A stretch of DNA of 25,967 bases. Source: a virus. Positions 1 to 5,899 of this stretch are shown one piece after another; the first letter of the stretch is position 1; each line of letters opens with the position of its first letter. The stretch is taken from the IMG/VR virus record IMGVR_UViG_3300021197_000820, positions 1 through 25,967 of that record; one strand, 5' to 3'. The translations under genes were made by a program, and so were the position numbers. The notes under the pieces were generated by a model. The model was not told where the DNA came from, made no database searches, and saw only the letters and a program-made list of their open reading frames with translations.

Positions 1-32
1 TGGCTGATACTTCCGCATTTCATGTCCTGATT

Positions 33-68
33 GGTTGCGCTGGTTGCGTCAGGTTGCACATTGCAACC
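33..68. repeat. GGTTGC repeat cluster with a perfect hairpin-type inverted repeat
   Basis: GGTTGC occurs in direct orientation at 33-38, 42-47 and 52-57 (9-10 bp spacing), inverted at 63-68, and again direct at 145-150. The copies at 52-58 and 62-68 form a perfect 7-bp inverted repeat with a 3-nt centre. No convincing gene covers 1-151. The cluster lies just downstream of the last visible gene of the leftward early operon. Short phased repeats of this kind can be protein-binding sites, replication iterons or an operator for a gene left of the window. Which of these applies cannot be decided here. Confidence 0.45.
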
Positions 69-151
69 ATATCTTGCGCCAGCATATCGAAACGATACCA
101 GATTTCGTGCCGTTGGCAACACCCTTGTCATAAAAAATCAACCAGGTTGCA

Positions 152-559
152 TCAGACCTCATATCGATACGCCCTTGCCCTGTAGTGCAAGCGCACCAGC
201 GCATCCATGTATCTGCGCTTTACCACCCTGCCATCCGTGCCTAGCTGCAACATCCTGGCAAGGCGTGTCCAGGGCGCACCTCTTGCCTTGAATGCAGCAC
301 TGTGTGCGACAGCCCAGACCAGCTTGCGGTCATCCTGATCCATCAGGATCGTTAGCTGCATGGCCCGATCATAGTCTGTGATCTGTCTGCTTGTAGGCTT
401 CAGTATTGTCTCGCCTTCCTGTGTCCAGCCATAACCGTGCCAGTCCAGCGGATAGTCTGGCCATGATGACAGCTTCTGTTTACGCATGGCCGGCGGCATG
501 CGCCTGTCCGTTTCGGCTGCTGTTAAGAACAGATCATGTAGTCCATTAACGTCGCTCAT
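152..559 (-). CDS. DUF6362-like phage protein
   Basis: This is a 135-aa protein with no signal peptide or membrane segment. Its layout resembles the phage/alphaproteobacterial DUF6362 family: an N-terminal 'AAETDRRMP' region, a central Trp-rich stretch and a C-terminal 'KLVWAVAHSAAFKARG' segment followed by a basic part that could be helix-turn-helix-like ('WTRLARMLQLGTDGRVVKRR'). Molecular function is unknown. The start at 559 is preferred over the longer frame from 580 because GGAG lies 7 nt upstream and the ATG overlaps the end of the preceding gene. It is the last visible gene of the leftward early operon. The family name is from memory of the motif pattern. Confidence 0.75.
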   Translation of the reverse strand: MSDVNGLHDLFLTAAETDRRMPPAMRKQKLSSWPDYPLDWHGYGWTQEGETILKPTSRQITDYDRAMQLTILMDQDDRKLVWAVAHSAAFKARGAPWTRLARMLQLGTDGRVVKRRYMDALVRLHYRARAYRYEV

Positions 560-833
560 GCGCCTTCTCCATCTGTTCAATGAACTGCCGCTGTTGAAAC
601 TGGTTCCATTTCCAGTAGCGCTGCCGTGCTTCTTTAAACGCCTCTACAGACCAATCTTGCCTGCATCGGCGCCATACTTTGTCCTGCCTGGATGCCCACC
701 TATCTGCCTTGAATTTGGTGGCGACACACCTGTAATTGAAATTTGTGTGTTTGACTGATTGGCTTATAAGTCGTTGTATCTGTTCAGCTTGCGATTTTGT
801 GCTTGACGGATTTTCGGCCATTGTTAAAATCAT
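546..833 (-). CDS. hypothetical early protein, basic and aromatic-rich
   Basis: I do not recognise this protein (95 aa, or 91 aa if it starts at the internal ATG at 821). It is hydrophilic and rich in Gln, Arg, Lys, Trp and Phe, with a C-terminal half such as 'RQRYWKWNQFQQRQF' that suggests nucleic-acid binding; that is inference. Its 3' end overlaps the DUF6362-like gene, consistent with coupled translation in the leftward early operon. No start is strongly supported: the ATG at 833 has an AAGAG element almost touching it, and the one at 821 has a better-looking N-terminus but distant Shine-Dalgarno bases. Confidence 0.6.
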   Translation of the reverse strand: MILTMAENPSSTKSQAEQIQRLISQSVKHTNFNYRCVATKFKADRWASRQDKVWRRCRQDWSVEAFKEARQRYWKWNQFQQRQFIEQMEKAHERR

Positions 834-856
834 CTCTTAGCGCAGGGCTATGCTGT

Positions 857-1081
857 TCAAGCATGGCCTTTTTTGTTTTCAACTTTTAATTCATGTATTC
901 GATAGCCTTCTGGCTTAGCGTCATGGCTTAGTTTAGTAACGTAGCTAGCTGTCGCGGACGGCTTCTCGTTGACAGCCAGGCCGCACGCCTGACACACCCC
1001 ATCAATCAATTTGATCTCACACCGCACGCACTGGCCCAGCTTCTCGCGCTTGGCAAACGTGCCATCACCTTGCTGAATCAT
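857..1081 (-). CDS. small zinc-ribbon-like protein
   Basis: This is a 74-aa protein with two CxxC pairs ('CVRC' and 'CQAC') about ten residues apart near residues 18-33, a layout typical of a small zinc ribbon. The rest is charged and ends in a lysine-rich tail. No family is recognised; such proteins in phage early operons are often nucleic-acid or RNA-polymerase binders, which is only inference here. The ATG overlaps the stop of the upstream gene (ATGA), which supports the start. About 23 nt separate its stop from the next downstream start. Confidence 0.65.
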   Translation of the reverse strand: MIQQGDGTFAKREKLGQCVRCEIKLIDGVCQACGLAVNEKPSATASYVTKLSHDAKPEGYRIHELKVENKKGHA

Positions 1082-1353
1082 GCTGCTTGCTCCGCATCCT
1101 GCACTGCTATGCCTTGCGCTATGTCTGCCAGCGCGTCACGCAGATAGCCAAGCGTCAGCGTTCCTGGCTGGCCTTGCAGATAGCCTGGCAACGCTAGGTG
1201 CGCTCTATCCATGCTGTCGAACCAGCGGCTGCTGTGACGCCTGACAGGCACGCCATACAATTCTGCAATATAGAAAAGACCGCGCCCGTCTTGGATCAGG
1301 CGGCTGATCTCACGATCTGCATCTGCCAGGGCTTCAGTGCGGGTCATAGCCAT
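1078..1353 (-). CDS. hypothetical early protein
   Basis: This is an unrecognised soluble protein of 91 aa, mainly helical in appearance, with 'EALADADREISRLIQDGRG' at the N-terminus followed by 'YIAELYGVPVRRHSSRWFD', which could be a small DNA-binding fold. It has no cysteine pairs and no membrane segment. It overlaps the upstream adenine-methyltransferase-like gene by 10 nt and shares an ATGA overlap with the downstream zinc-ribbon gene, so it belongs to the same leftward transcript. Confidence 0.6.
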   Translation of the reverse strand: MAMTRTEALADADREISRLIQDGRGLFYIAELYGVPVRRHSSRWFDSMDRAHLALPGYLQGQPGTLTLGYLRDALADIAQGIAVQDAEQAA

Positions 1354-1916
1354 TTCACCACCGTGTCGCCCTGATGACCCTTTTCCCAGATGAACCAGGC
1401 CAGAGCCATCATGCCGCCAGCACCACCGCTGTAATCGTCACCATTCTTCATCAGGCTTTGTCGGCTTGAGAAAACATGCACGCGCACAGGCGGTGTGTGT
1501 GCAAAGAATGCCTTGCGTTCAATGCCCTCAAGAAACTGTAGCTTCAACAGCATGGCCACCTTGCGGCTGGCCAACTGCGTGGCATGAGATGCCATTTGCA
1601 ACGCCAGCTTCCCATATGGCGGGTTTGTCACGATGTTGTCGCAACCCTGCGTCTCCATAAGGAAATCAACACGCGGCGTGCCGTAACCACGATCAACCAA
1701 GTCTGTGCTTTGCACTGTATAACCAGCATCTTCCAAAACACGGGAGATGTGGCCCTCACCACAGCAAGGCTCCCAGATATCGCCCTCAAACTGTTCGACA
1801 GACAGCAACGCCTCTGTGCTAGGCGCTGGTGTCGCATAAAAATCGTCCCTTTCACGATCACCGCGTTTGTTGTGGCCTATGATCTTCATACCGGCTTGTA
1901 GGGCTGCGTCATTCAT
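1344..1916 (-). CDS. N6-adenine-type SAM-dependent DNA methyltransferase
   Basis: This 190-aa class I methyltransferase carries 'EPCCGEG' at residues 49-55 (motif I, AdoMet binding), an acidic strand end 'TD' near 71-72, and 'TNPPYGK' at 97-103. NPPY is the catalytic motif IV of enzymes that methylate exocyclic amino groups, usually adenine N6. It is short and has no obvious target-recognition domain, as in many phage orphan methyltransferases. A role in protecting phage DNA from host restriction is likely from context, because a cytosine methyltransferase lies two genes upstream. The start at 1916 is chosen over 1925 because it has GAGG at reasonable spacing and overlaps the upstream stop. 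Confidence 0.85.
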   Translation of the reverse strand: MNDAALQAGMKIIGHNKRGDRERDDFYATPAPSTEALLSVEQFEGDIWEPCCGEGHISRVLEDAGYTVQSTDLVDRGYGTPRVDFLMETQGCDNIVTNPPYGKLALQMASHATQLASRKVAMLLKLQFLEGIERKAFFAHTPPVRVHVFSSRQSLMKNGDDYSGGAGGMMALAWFIWEKGHQGDTVVKWL

Positions 1917-2139
1917 CAGCCACATCCTCTACATAGCCCTGCCCGTCACAGGCAGGACACTCGCCGCTGCATGTGTCGATGTATCCGCTGCCAGTCCTGT
2001 AATCAGGCCGTCCATATTCAATCTCGCAGACGCCCTGGCCCATGCACTGTTGGCACTCCAGCAGTTCTTCCCATAAGCCTGGGTGGCGCATGACACGGAC
2101 ATAGCGCGGTGCATCGAACTGATCCCTATCCATGCTCAA
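1909..2139 (-). CDS. small DnaJ-type zinc-finger protein
   Basis: This is a 76-aa protein with two CxxCxGxG motifs ('CQQCMGQG' near residue 29 and 'CPACDGQG' near residue 61), the signature of the cysteine-rich zinc-binding region of DnaJ/Hsp40. Two further cysteines lie between them. It has no J domain, so it is not a full chaperone. Free-standing proteins of this type occur in phages, where their function is generally unknown. It sits between two methyltransferase genes and overlaps both, so it is co-translated with them. Confidence 0.75.
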   Translation of the reverse strand: MSMDRDQFDAPRYVRVMRHPGLWEELLECQQCMGQGVCEIEYGRPDYRTGSGYIDTCSGECPACDGQGYVEDVADE

Positions 2140-3214
2140 CCGCCTTGATCGTCAGGCCGATCTGCATGGCGATTTGCGGTACGATGGCGTTGCCCAGCCC
2201 CTTGAGCCGTGCTGCCCTTTGCTTCACGCCGGTTGCTACTCTTGGGATGTCTCTAGGTTCGTCCAACCAGGTGGATAACCCATCAGCCATTCCACCCATG
2301 CTGGGTTCAACGACCCGCCTGCATGAGTCGCCAAGGTCACGCTGTTCCTCGCTAATTCGGCTGGGCTTTGCCCGTTGTCCTTGTAATCTCTCGCCGTTGG
2401 CGTCGGCCACATCTTCACATCCTGTCGCAAGTCCCTGCTGCCGCCTCCCTTGCTGGGCGGTCTGGTCGTGCCTTGCGATATCGCCGCTGTCGGTGTGGCC
2501 CACATTTTGGGCTGGCCACTCTGCTGCGTTTCCTCGTCCGGCCAGAACCTTACGAACCGATCCAAGCTCACGCTCTTGCCGGTCAGTGGGTTGACCGCTT
2601 CCGTGCTGGTGCTGTTCCGCTCTATGTGATCGCTGGCTGTCGGTGTCGGAATCATTTGACGTGGGTTCGCCCAACTCCCAGCATCCCGATTCCGCATTGA
2701 TGGTGACATCTGGTTCGCCGTCGCTGTCGGTGTGTGCAGCAATAATCCAGATCCTGTCGCGTCGGTGCGGGGCATCAACGGCGCAAGCTGGAACAACAAA
2801 CGGTTGGACGGCGTAGTTTTCGCCTTCCAAGTCAGATAGCACTTGGTCGAGGCCCAAGCTGATGTGTCCAGAAACATTCTCGAAAACGCACCAGCGAGGG
2901 AGTTTTGCTTGCACAATGGTGAAAATTTCTGGCCAGATGTGACGGTCATCTGCCGCGCCTCGCTGCTGCCCGGCAACACTAAATGGCTGGCAGGGATACC
3001 CTGCTGTAAGGATGTCGCAGTCTGGAACAAGTCGTCTTGGGTCACTCGCTAACTCCTTCACGTCTTCTGCAATCGGCACGTCAGGCCAATGCTTGGCCAG
3101 CACCTGACGGCTCCATGCCTCAATGTCACAGAACAGCACCGGCTCTGACAGGCCAGCCCACTGAAAGCCCAAGGCAAAGCCGCCAATGCCTGAACACAAA
3201 TCAACATGACGCAT
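2126..3214 (-). CDS. dcm: DNA (cytosine-5-)-methyltransferase
   Basis: This 362-aa protein transfers a methyl group from AdoMet to C5 of cytosine in a specific site. Motifs appear in order: motif I 'DLCSGIGGF' (5-13), motif IV 'GYPCQPFSVAG' (72-82, catalytic Cys75), motif VI 'ENV' (112-114), motif VIII 'HRRDRIW' (150-156) and the C-terminal motif X-like 'GLGNAIVPQ' (339-347). Residues about 160-330, where the target-recognition domain should be, are unusually hydrophilic and low in complexity (many 'HTDS', 'VADAN' and Gln/Arg runs). That stretch coincides with a second long reading frame on the same strand. The ATG at 3214 follows directly on the VRR-NUC gene; the longer frame to 3274 runs into that gene. 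It probably guards phage DNA against restriction. Confidence 0.95.
   Translation of the reverse strand: MRHVDLCSGIGGFALGFQWAGLSEPVLFCDIEAWSRQVLAKHWPDVPIAEDVKELASDPRRLVPDCDILTAGYPCQPFSVAGQQRGAADDRHIWPEIFTIVQAKLPRWCVFENVSGHISLGLDQVLSDLEGENYAVQPFVVPACAVDAPHRRDRIWIIAAHTDSDGEPDVTINAESGCWELGEPTSNDSDTDSQRSHRAEQHQHGSGQPTDRQERELGSVRKVLAGRGNAAEWPAQNVGHTDSGDIARHDQTAQQGRRQQGLATGCEDVADANGERLQGQRAKPSRISEEQRDLGDSCRRVVEPSMGGMADGLSTWLDEPRDIPRVATGVKQRAARLKGLGNAIVPQIAMQIGLTIKAVEHG
2236..3045 (-). CDS. overprinted ORF inside dcm: PTPTA-repeat phage protein
   Basis: A 269-codon open frame lies entirely inside the cytosine methyltransferase gene, same strand, different phase. It begins with GTG at 3045, and AAGGAG (3053-3058) lies 7 nt upstream, a near-ideal ribosome site inside the methyltransferase coding sequence. 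The product has repeated PTPTA-type motifs at residues 104-109, 132-138 ('IPTPTAS'), 182-188 ('MWATPTA') and 212-219 ('MWPTPTAR'), a central 'CYLTWKAKTTPSNRLLFQL' and a C-terminal 'LNPAWVEWLMGYPPGWT'. I recognise this composite from phage proteins encoded next to dcm genes; their function is unknown to me. Under this frame dcm encodes its hydrophilic variable region. This could be real dual coding or a relic. Confidence 0.7.
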   Translation of the reverse strand: MTQDDLFQTATSLQQGIPASHLVLPGSSEARQMTVTSGQKFSPLCKQNSLAGAFSRMFLDTSAWASTKCYLTWKAKTTPSNRLLFQLAPLMPRTDATGSGLLLHTPTATANQMSPSMRNRDAGSWANPRQMIPTPTASDHIERNSTSTEAVNPLTGKSVSLDRFVRFWPDEETQQSGQPKMWATPTAAISQGTTRPPSKGGGSRDLRQDVKMWPTPTARDYKDNGQSPAELARNSVTLATHAGGSLNPAWVEWLMGYPPGWTNLETSQE

Positions 3215-3218
3215 GAGA

Positions 3219-3641
3219 TCAGCCACCCTCTGCCTCACACATCTGTCTGATGATGTCGGCCTGGCTGGTGCCACGCAGATGCAGCAACGGCTTTAGATAA
3301 GCCTCTACATGCGCCAGGCGCTTGGCAGTGACGCAGTACACACCGCAGCACTTCAGGCGCTCTTGTATGTCTTTCTGGTTTGCTGACAAGCTGCCGCCCT
3401 TGGGGCGCTTCAACTCAATCATGATCGGGCCTTGGTGCGTCGGGTCTTTCCAACCGTGTTGAGGTACAAAGATTTCCAGATCAGGCCAGCCAGCCGCCAT
3501 GCCCAGCTTCTTCAAGCGCAGTTTATATGCAACGTGGCGCTTGCCCTCGTTGGGCGAGTGATGAAACACACTGCCCAGCGGCAAGGCGACCTGGAGCCAA
3601 TGAACTACATATGTTTGCAGTTCATCTTCAGTCATCAGCAT
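3219..3641 (-). CDS. VRR-NUC domain nuclease
   Basis: This is a 140-aa PD-(D/E)XK-type nuclease of the VRR-NUC family. Visible elements are 'HHSPNEG' (about 27-33), 'GWPDLEIF' (51-58, containing the catalytic PD) and 'MIELKRPKGG' (73-82, the ExK motif), then 'LSANQKDIQERL' and a hydrophobic strand. Its length matches stand-alone phage VRR-NUC proteins. The family cleaves structured or branched DNA; the substrate here is not known. It is the second gene of the leftward early operon, overlapping the Cro-like gene by 14 nt and ending just before dcm, so a role in replication or recombination intermediates is likely. Confidence 0.9.
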   Translation of the reverse strand: MLMTEDELQTYVVHWLQVALPLGSVFHHSPNEGKRHVAYKLRLKKLGMAAGWPDLEIFVPQHGWKDPTHQGPIMIELKRPKGGSLSANQKDIQERLKCCGVYCVTAKRLAHVEAYLKPLLHLRGTSQADIIRQMCEAEGG

Positions 3642-3837
3642 AAAAGTCGTTGGGCGTCACCTCGCCAGCACTTAGCTGCACGATCTTACGCATGTTGCTG
3701 GCCTTGGGAATCAAGCGCTGATCATGGCCCACAGGCAGGCACCAGCGGCGCACCACAGTCGCGTGTGCAGCCCCTACAAGCCTTGCCAACTCGCTGTAAG
3801 ACCAGCCCTTACTCTCACGATATTCGTTTAATTGCAT
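3628..3837 (-). CDS. Cro-like HTH transcriptional regulator
   Basis: This is a 69-aa protein with an XRE-type helix-turn-helix: 'SYSELARLVGAAHATVVRRW' (13-32) fits the helix-turn-recognition-helix pattern. It is the first gene of the leftward operon and lies back to back with the larger HTH repressor, the classic position of Cro in a lysis/lysogeny switch. It has no C-terminal sensor or dimerisation extension beyond about 35 residues. It probably binds the palindrome at 3839-3870 next to its own start. Confidence 0.8.
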   Translation of the reverse strand: MQLNEYRESKGWSYSELARLVGAAHATVVRRWCLPVGHDQRLIPKASNMRKIVQLSAGEVTPNDFYADD

Positions 3838-3838
3838 T

Positions 3839-3870
3839 ACGTCATCCGTACAGAATATTTGTACTGACGT
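3839..3870. promoter_or_regulatory. nested palindromic operator in the cro/repressor intergenic region
   Basis: Outer arms ACGTCA (3839-3844) and TGACGT (3865-3870) enclose inner arms GTACA (3848-3852) and TGTAC (3860-3864) around an AT-rich centre. It lies directly upstream of the Cro-like start and between divergent repressor genes, as expected for a shared operator. The rest of the 106-bp intergenic region (to 3943) is AT-rich and shows no second copy of this palindrome. Confidence 0.6.
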
Positions 3871-3895
3871 TATATGACTTGACCTAATAAGACAA
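3869..3895 (-). promoter_or_regulatory. candidate leftward early promoter
   Basis: Read on the minus strand, TTGTCT (3890-3895) and TATAAC (3869-3874) resemble -35 and -10 boxes with a short 15-bp spacer. Initiation would fall inside the palindrome at 3839-3870, so a bound repressor would block it. On the plus strand TTGACC at 3879-3884 could be the -35 of the repressor promoter, but no good -10 follows. Spacing is not ideal, so these are tentative. Confidence 0.35.
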
Positions 3896-3943
3896 TAGGC
3901 TTACCTGTATCAGATGTTTGACTGTTTGCGACAAGGTGATACG

Positions 3944-4726
3944 ATGAATATGCACAAGACATTGAAGGCTGGGCCAGTGGCACCAAACAATTTGGACAAG
4001 ATGATCAGACGCAGTGGCCTGAAGAATAACATGGTCGCTGAACTGAAGGGCATCCAGCCTGCTACCTTGTCACGCCATAAATCCGGCGACATTGGTATAT
4101 CCCTTGGTGATGCGGAAGAGTATGCAAAGATACTGAACTGCACACCGAACCAGATTTTCTTTGTCAGCCCGCCGATTCCTGTTCTCGCAGCCGTTTTACA
4201 TTGGAATGACGATTGCACTGCGCAGGCCGAAAAAACATCCCCACGTTTGCTTGGCTCTCACGACGGCAAAAATCCAGAATTGATTTTAGGCCACCGGCTC
4301 GAACAACCACGGATGGCACCATACAAAGACAAAGCAATATACATACATGATTATTACGGCGTGGATACGATGTGCATTTACTGGGATCTTTCAGACAACC
4401 TTGATCACCCATCAGCTTGGCAGCACGGCAATCTGGACATAGTAAACATTGATCCCATGCAGCGAAATATCGTGAGCAAGGACTGCCTTGGCCATTACAG
4501 CATCGTCAAAACCAAAAACAATAATTTGCTTTATGGTGTTGTGTATCAATCAGGCAGGAATCGATATTCAATCCAAAGCAATAATTTTGGATGCCATGAA
4601 AATGTTGAACTTGAATGGGGATGCCCAATTATTAACATGATGTTGCGTCCAGAACTGCGCGAAATGCAGTGGATTGACTATGATGTCACAGCTTACCGTG
4701 AGAAAATGATGCCGCGAAATAAGTAA
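3944..4726 (+). CDS. CI-like phage repressor
   Basis: This is a 260-aa protein with an N-terminal XRE helix-turn-helix (about residues 15-60: 'NLDKMIRRSGLKNNMVAEL', 'PATLSRHKSGDIGISL', 'AEEYAKILNC'). The C-terminal half ('QHGNLDIVNID', then a beta-rich stretch) looks like a LexA/CI-type sensor fold. I cannot see the Ser-Met and Lys catalytic pair needed for self-cleavage. The start at 3944 is preferred over 3914 because AAGGTG lies at proper spacing. It is transcribed away from the Cro-like gene and heads the rightward operon. It is AT-richer than the genes around it. Assignment as the lysogenic repressor rests on size, HTH and position. Confidence 0.8.
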   Translation: MNMHKTLKAGPVAPNNLDKMIRRSGLKNNMVAELKGIQPATLSRHKSGDIGISLGDAEEYAKILNCTPNQIFFVSPPIPVLAAVLHWNDDCTAQAEKTSPRLLGSHDGKNPELILGHRLEQPRMAPYKDKAIYIHDYYGVDTMCIYWDLSDNLDHPSAWQHGNLDIVNIDPMQRNIVSKDCLGHYSIVKTKNNNLLYGVVYQSGRNRYSIQSNNFGCHENVELEWGCPIINMMLRPELREMQWIDYDVTAYREKMMPRNK

Positions 4727-4745
4727 TATTAAGTACGGTTAAAGA

Positions 4746-4781
4746 AAGTGTATTGACGGAATAAGTAAAGACACTTAAACC
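4746..4781 (+). promoter_or_regulatory. candidate promoter for the exonuclease operon within an inverted repeat
   Basis: TTGACG at 4753-4758 is a good -35 box; a weak -10 such as CTTAAA lies near 4774-4779. The element sits between AAGTGT (4746-4751) and ACACTT (4771-4776), a 6-bp inverted repeat that could be an operator. Transcription from here would start near 4786, inside the following hairpin, so these transcripts would lack part of its 5' arm. Confidence 0.35.
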
Positions 4782-4814
4782 TTAACAGGAAGCTATTTCT
4801 GTTGAGGTTTTTTT
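4780..4814 (+). terminator. 12-bp hairpin with T7 tail that also contains the exonuclease Shine-Dalgarno
   Basis: The arms 4780-4791 and 4796-4807 pair over 12 bp (two G-U wobbles) around a GCTA loop, followed by seven T at 4808-4814. This is a textbook intrinsic terminator for the repressor transcript. The GAGG at 4804-4807, the only Shine-Dalgarno for the exonuclease ATG at 4815, is part of the 3' arm, so the hairpin would also hide that ribosome site. It can therefore act as terminator, attenuator or translational lock. Confidence 0.85.
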
Positions 4815-5735
4815 ATGTCGCTACCACCGTCCATCAAATGGGCTGCTGACAAGCACTATTTTCATCATAGCAATCCTGCATCACGTCCAATCTGCCGGAC
4901 ATTGTTTGAAAAGTGCGTGATCCGTCCCAAGGTGTCCCAAGCGTGGGCGGTCGTTAAAGGCGACCAGGTGGGCGACGTACAGGCCGCCAAAGCTACAATC
5001 AACCTATACAAAGATGACAACGCCAACATGCTGGCAGGGCGTGTCGTGCAAGACTGCGCCAACCTTCATCTGATCGATGGCCACACCATTGAGGCTGTGA
5101 TCCGGCAGGGTATGAGCCGTCTGGATGAGTACAAGCCGCGCACCTGGGATGATGGCAAGGATGGGCGTAAGCTGGCGGTAAACCGCGCAGAGTTTGCGGA
5201 TGTGCTGATAAACGCCATTGAAGGCGTAAAAGAAGCGCACGCACACTACGGGCTGAACCGCATCGACGGTGAATCTGAAATCTTTACCAACTTGTCTGGC
5301 CTTGAACTGCCCTACTCCGGCTTTCCTGATTTTTCACGCCGCATCGAACTCAAAACCAAGTGGTCAAGTGCTGCTGCCAACACCAAGTCTGGCAAGCGCG
5401 CTGCCAGTCTGCCCACACAGCCCGACTGGTCACATACAAGCCAGGTTGCAGGATATTGGGCTGGCACCGGCCTGATGCAGACCATTGTGTATGCCAACGC
5501 CAAAGATTACCGCGTGATGCACGCTGACAACAGCGACAGGCTGTCCAACGAGGGGCTGCAAGCTGCCCTCAATCACATCACAGCCAAGTGCGCGATCCGC
5601 GAAAACATCCTGAAATCTGCCGATTCGGTGGAGCAAATGCTGCGCCTGATTGAGCCAGATTTCGGACATATGTGGGCGTGGGATATGCGCCCAGAGGTTT
5701 TGACAGAGGCGAAAAAACTATGGGGATTCAGATGA
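4815..5735 (+). CDS. PD-(D/E)XK exonuclease, RecB/Cas4/YqaJ-like
   Basis: This 306-aa nuclease shows the superfamily motifs in order: 'GESEIF' (152-157), 'GFPDF' (169-173, catalytic Asp172), 'IELKTKW' (177-183, Glu178 and Lys180) and 'QVAGY' (210-214, the QxxxY motif of RecB/Cas4 nucleases). No ATPase domain is present. Phage proteins of this size usually resect double-stranded ends to single strands. The ERF annealing protein in the same operon makes a Red-alpha/beta-like recombination pair likely. The start is fixed by the hairpin and T-run just upstream; its ribosome site lies in that hairpin. Confidence 0.85.
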   Translation: MSLPPSIKWAADKHYFHHSNPASRPICRTLFEKCVIRPKVSQAWAVVKGDQVGDVQAAKATINLYKDDNANMLAGRVVQDCANLHLIDGHTIEAVIRQGMSRLDEYKPRTWDDGKDGRKLAVNRAEFADVLINAIEGVKEAHAHYGLNRIDGESEIFTNLSGLELPYSGFPDFSRRIELKTKWSSAAANTKSGKRAASLPTQPDWSHTSQVAGYWAGTGLMQTIVYANAKDYRVMHADNSDRLSNEGLQAALNHITAKCAIRENILKSADSVEQMLRLIEPDFGHMWAWDMRPEVLTEAKKLWGFR

Positions 5736-5899
5736 GAAGAAACCTGTTGTGGCTCCACGTTGATGAAGCTGGCCGACCACTGCGGCCCTACAGCGTTTGG
5801 CGGGAAGCCTTGCGCGTGTGCGGCCTGATCATTGGCGCATTGTTTGGCGTCTTCAGCCTGTGGTGCTGCTTGGTGCTGCTTGACCTGGTGATGACATGA
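5732..5899 (+). CDS. small single-pass membrane protein
   Basis: This is a 55-aa protein with a charged N-terminus (about 28 residues) and one hydrophobic helix ('VCGLIIGALFGVFSLWCCLV') near the C-terminus. The ATG at 5732 overlaps the exonuclease stop (ATGA), and the stop overlaps the next ATG the same way, which fixes both ends. The same frame is open further upstream, but that part lies inside the exonuclease gene. Function unknown. Confidence 0.65.
   Translation: MRRNLLWLHVDEAGRPLRPYSVWREALRVCGLIIGALFGVFSLWCCLVLLDLVMT

Noticed and set aside
33-150. CRISPR-like repeats
   Set aside because: The repeated unit is only 6 bp with irregular spacing and no spacers.
31-291. Plus-strand ORF at the left edge
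   Set aside because: It runs across the GGTTGC repeats and antisense to the DUF6362-like gene, with no ribosome site and a low-quality protein sequence.
2109-2700. Plus-strand ORFs antisense to dcm
   Set aside because: They are antisense shadows without ribosome sites or recognisable motifs, unlike the same-strand nested frame.
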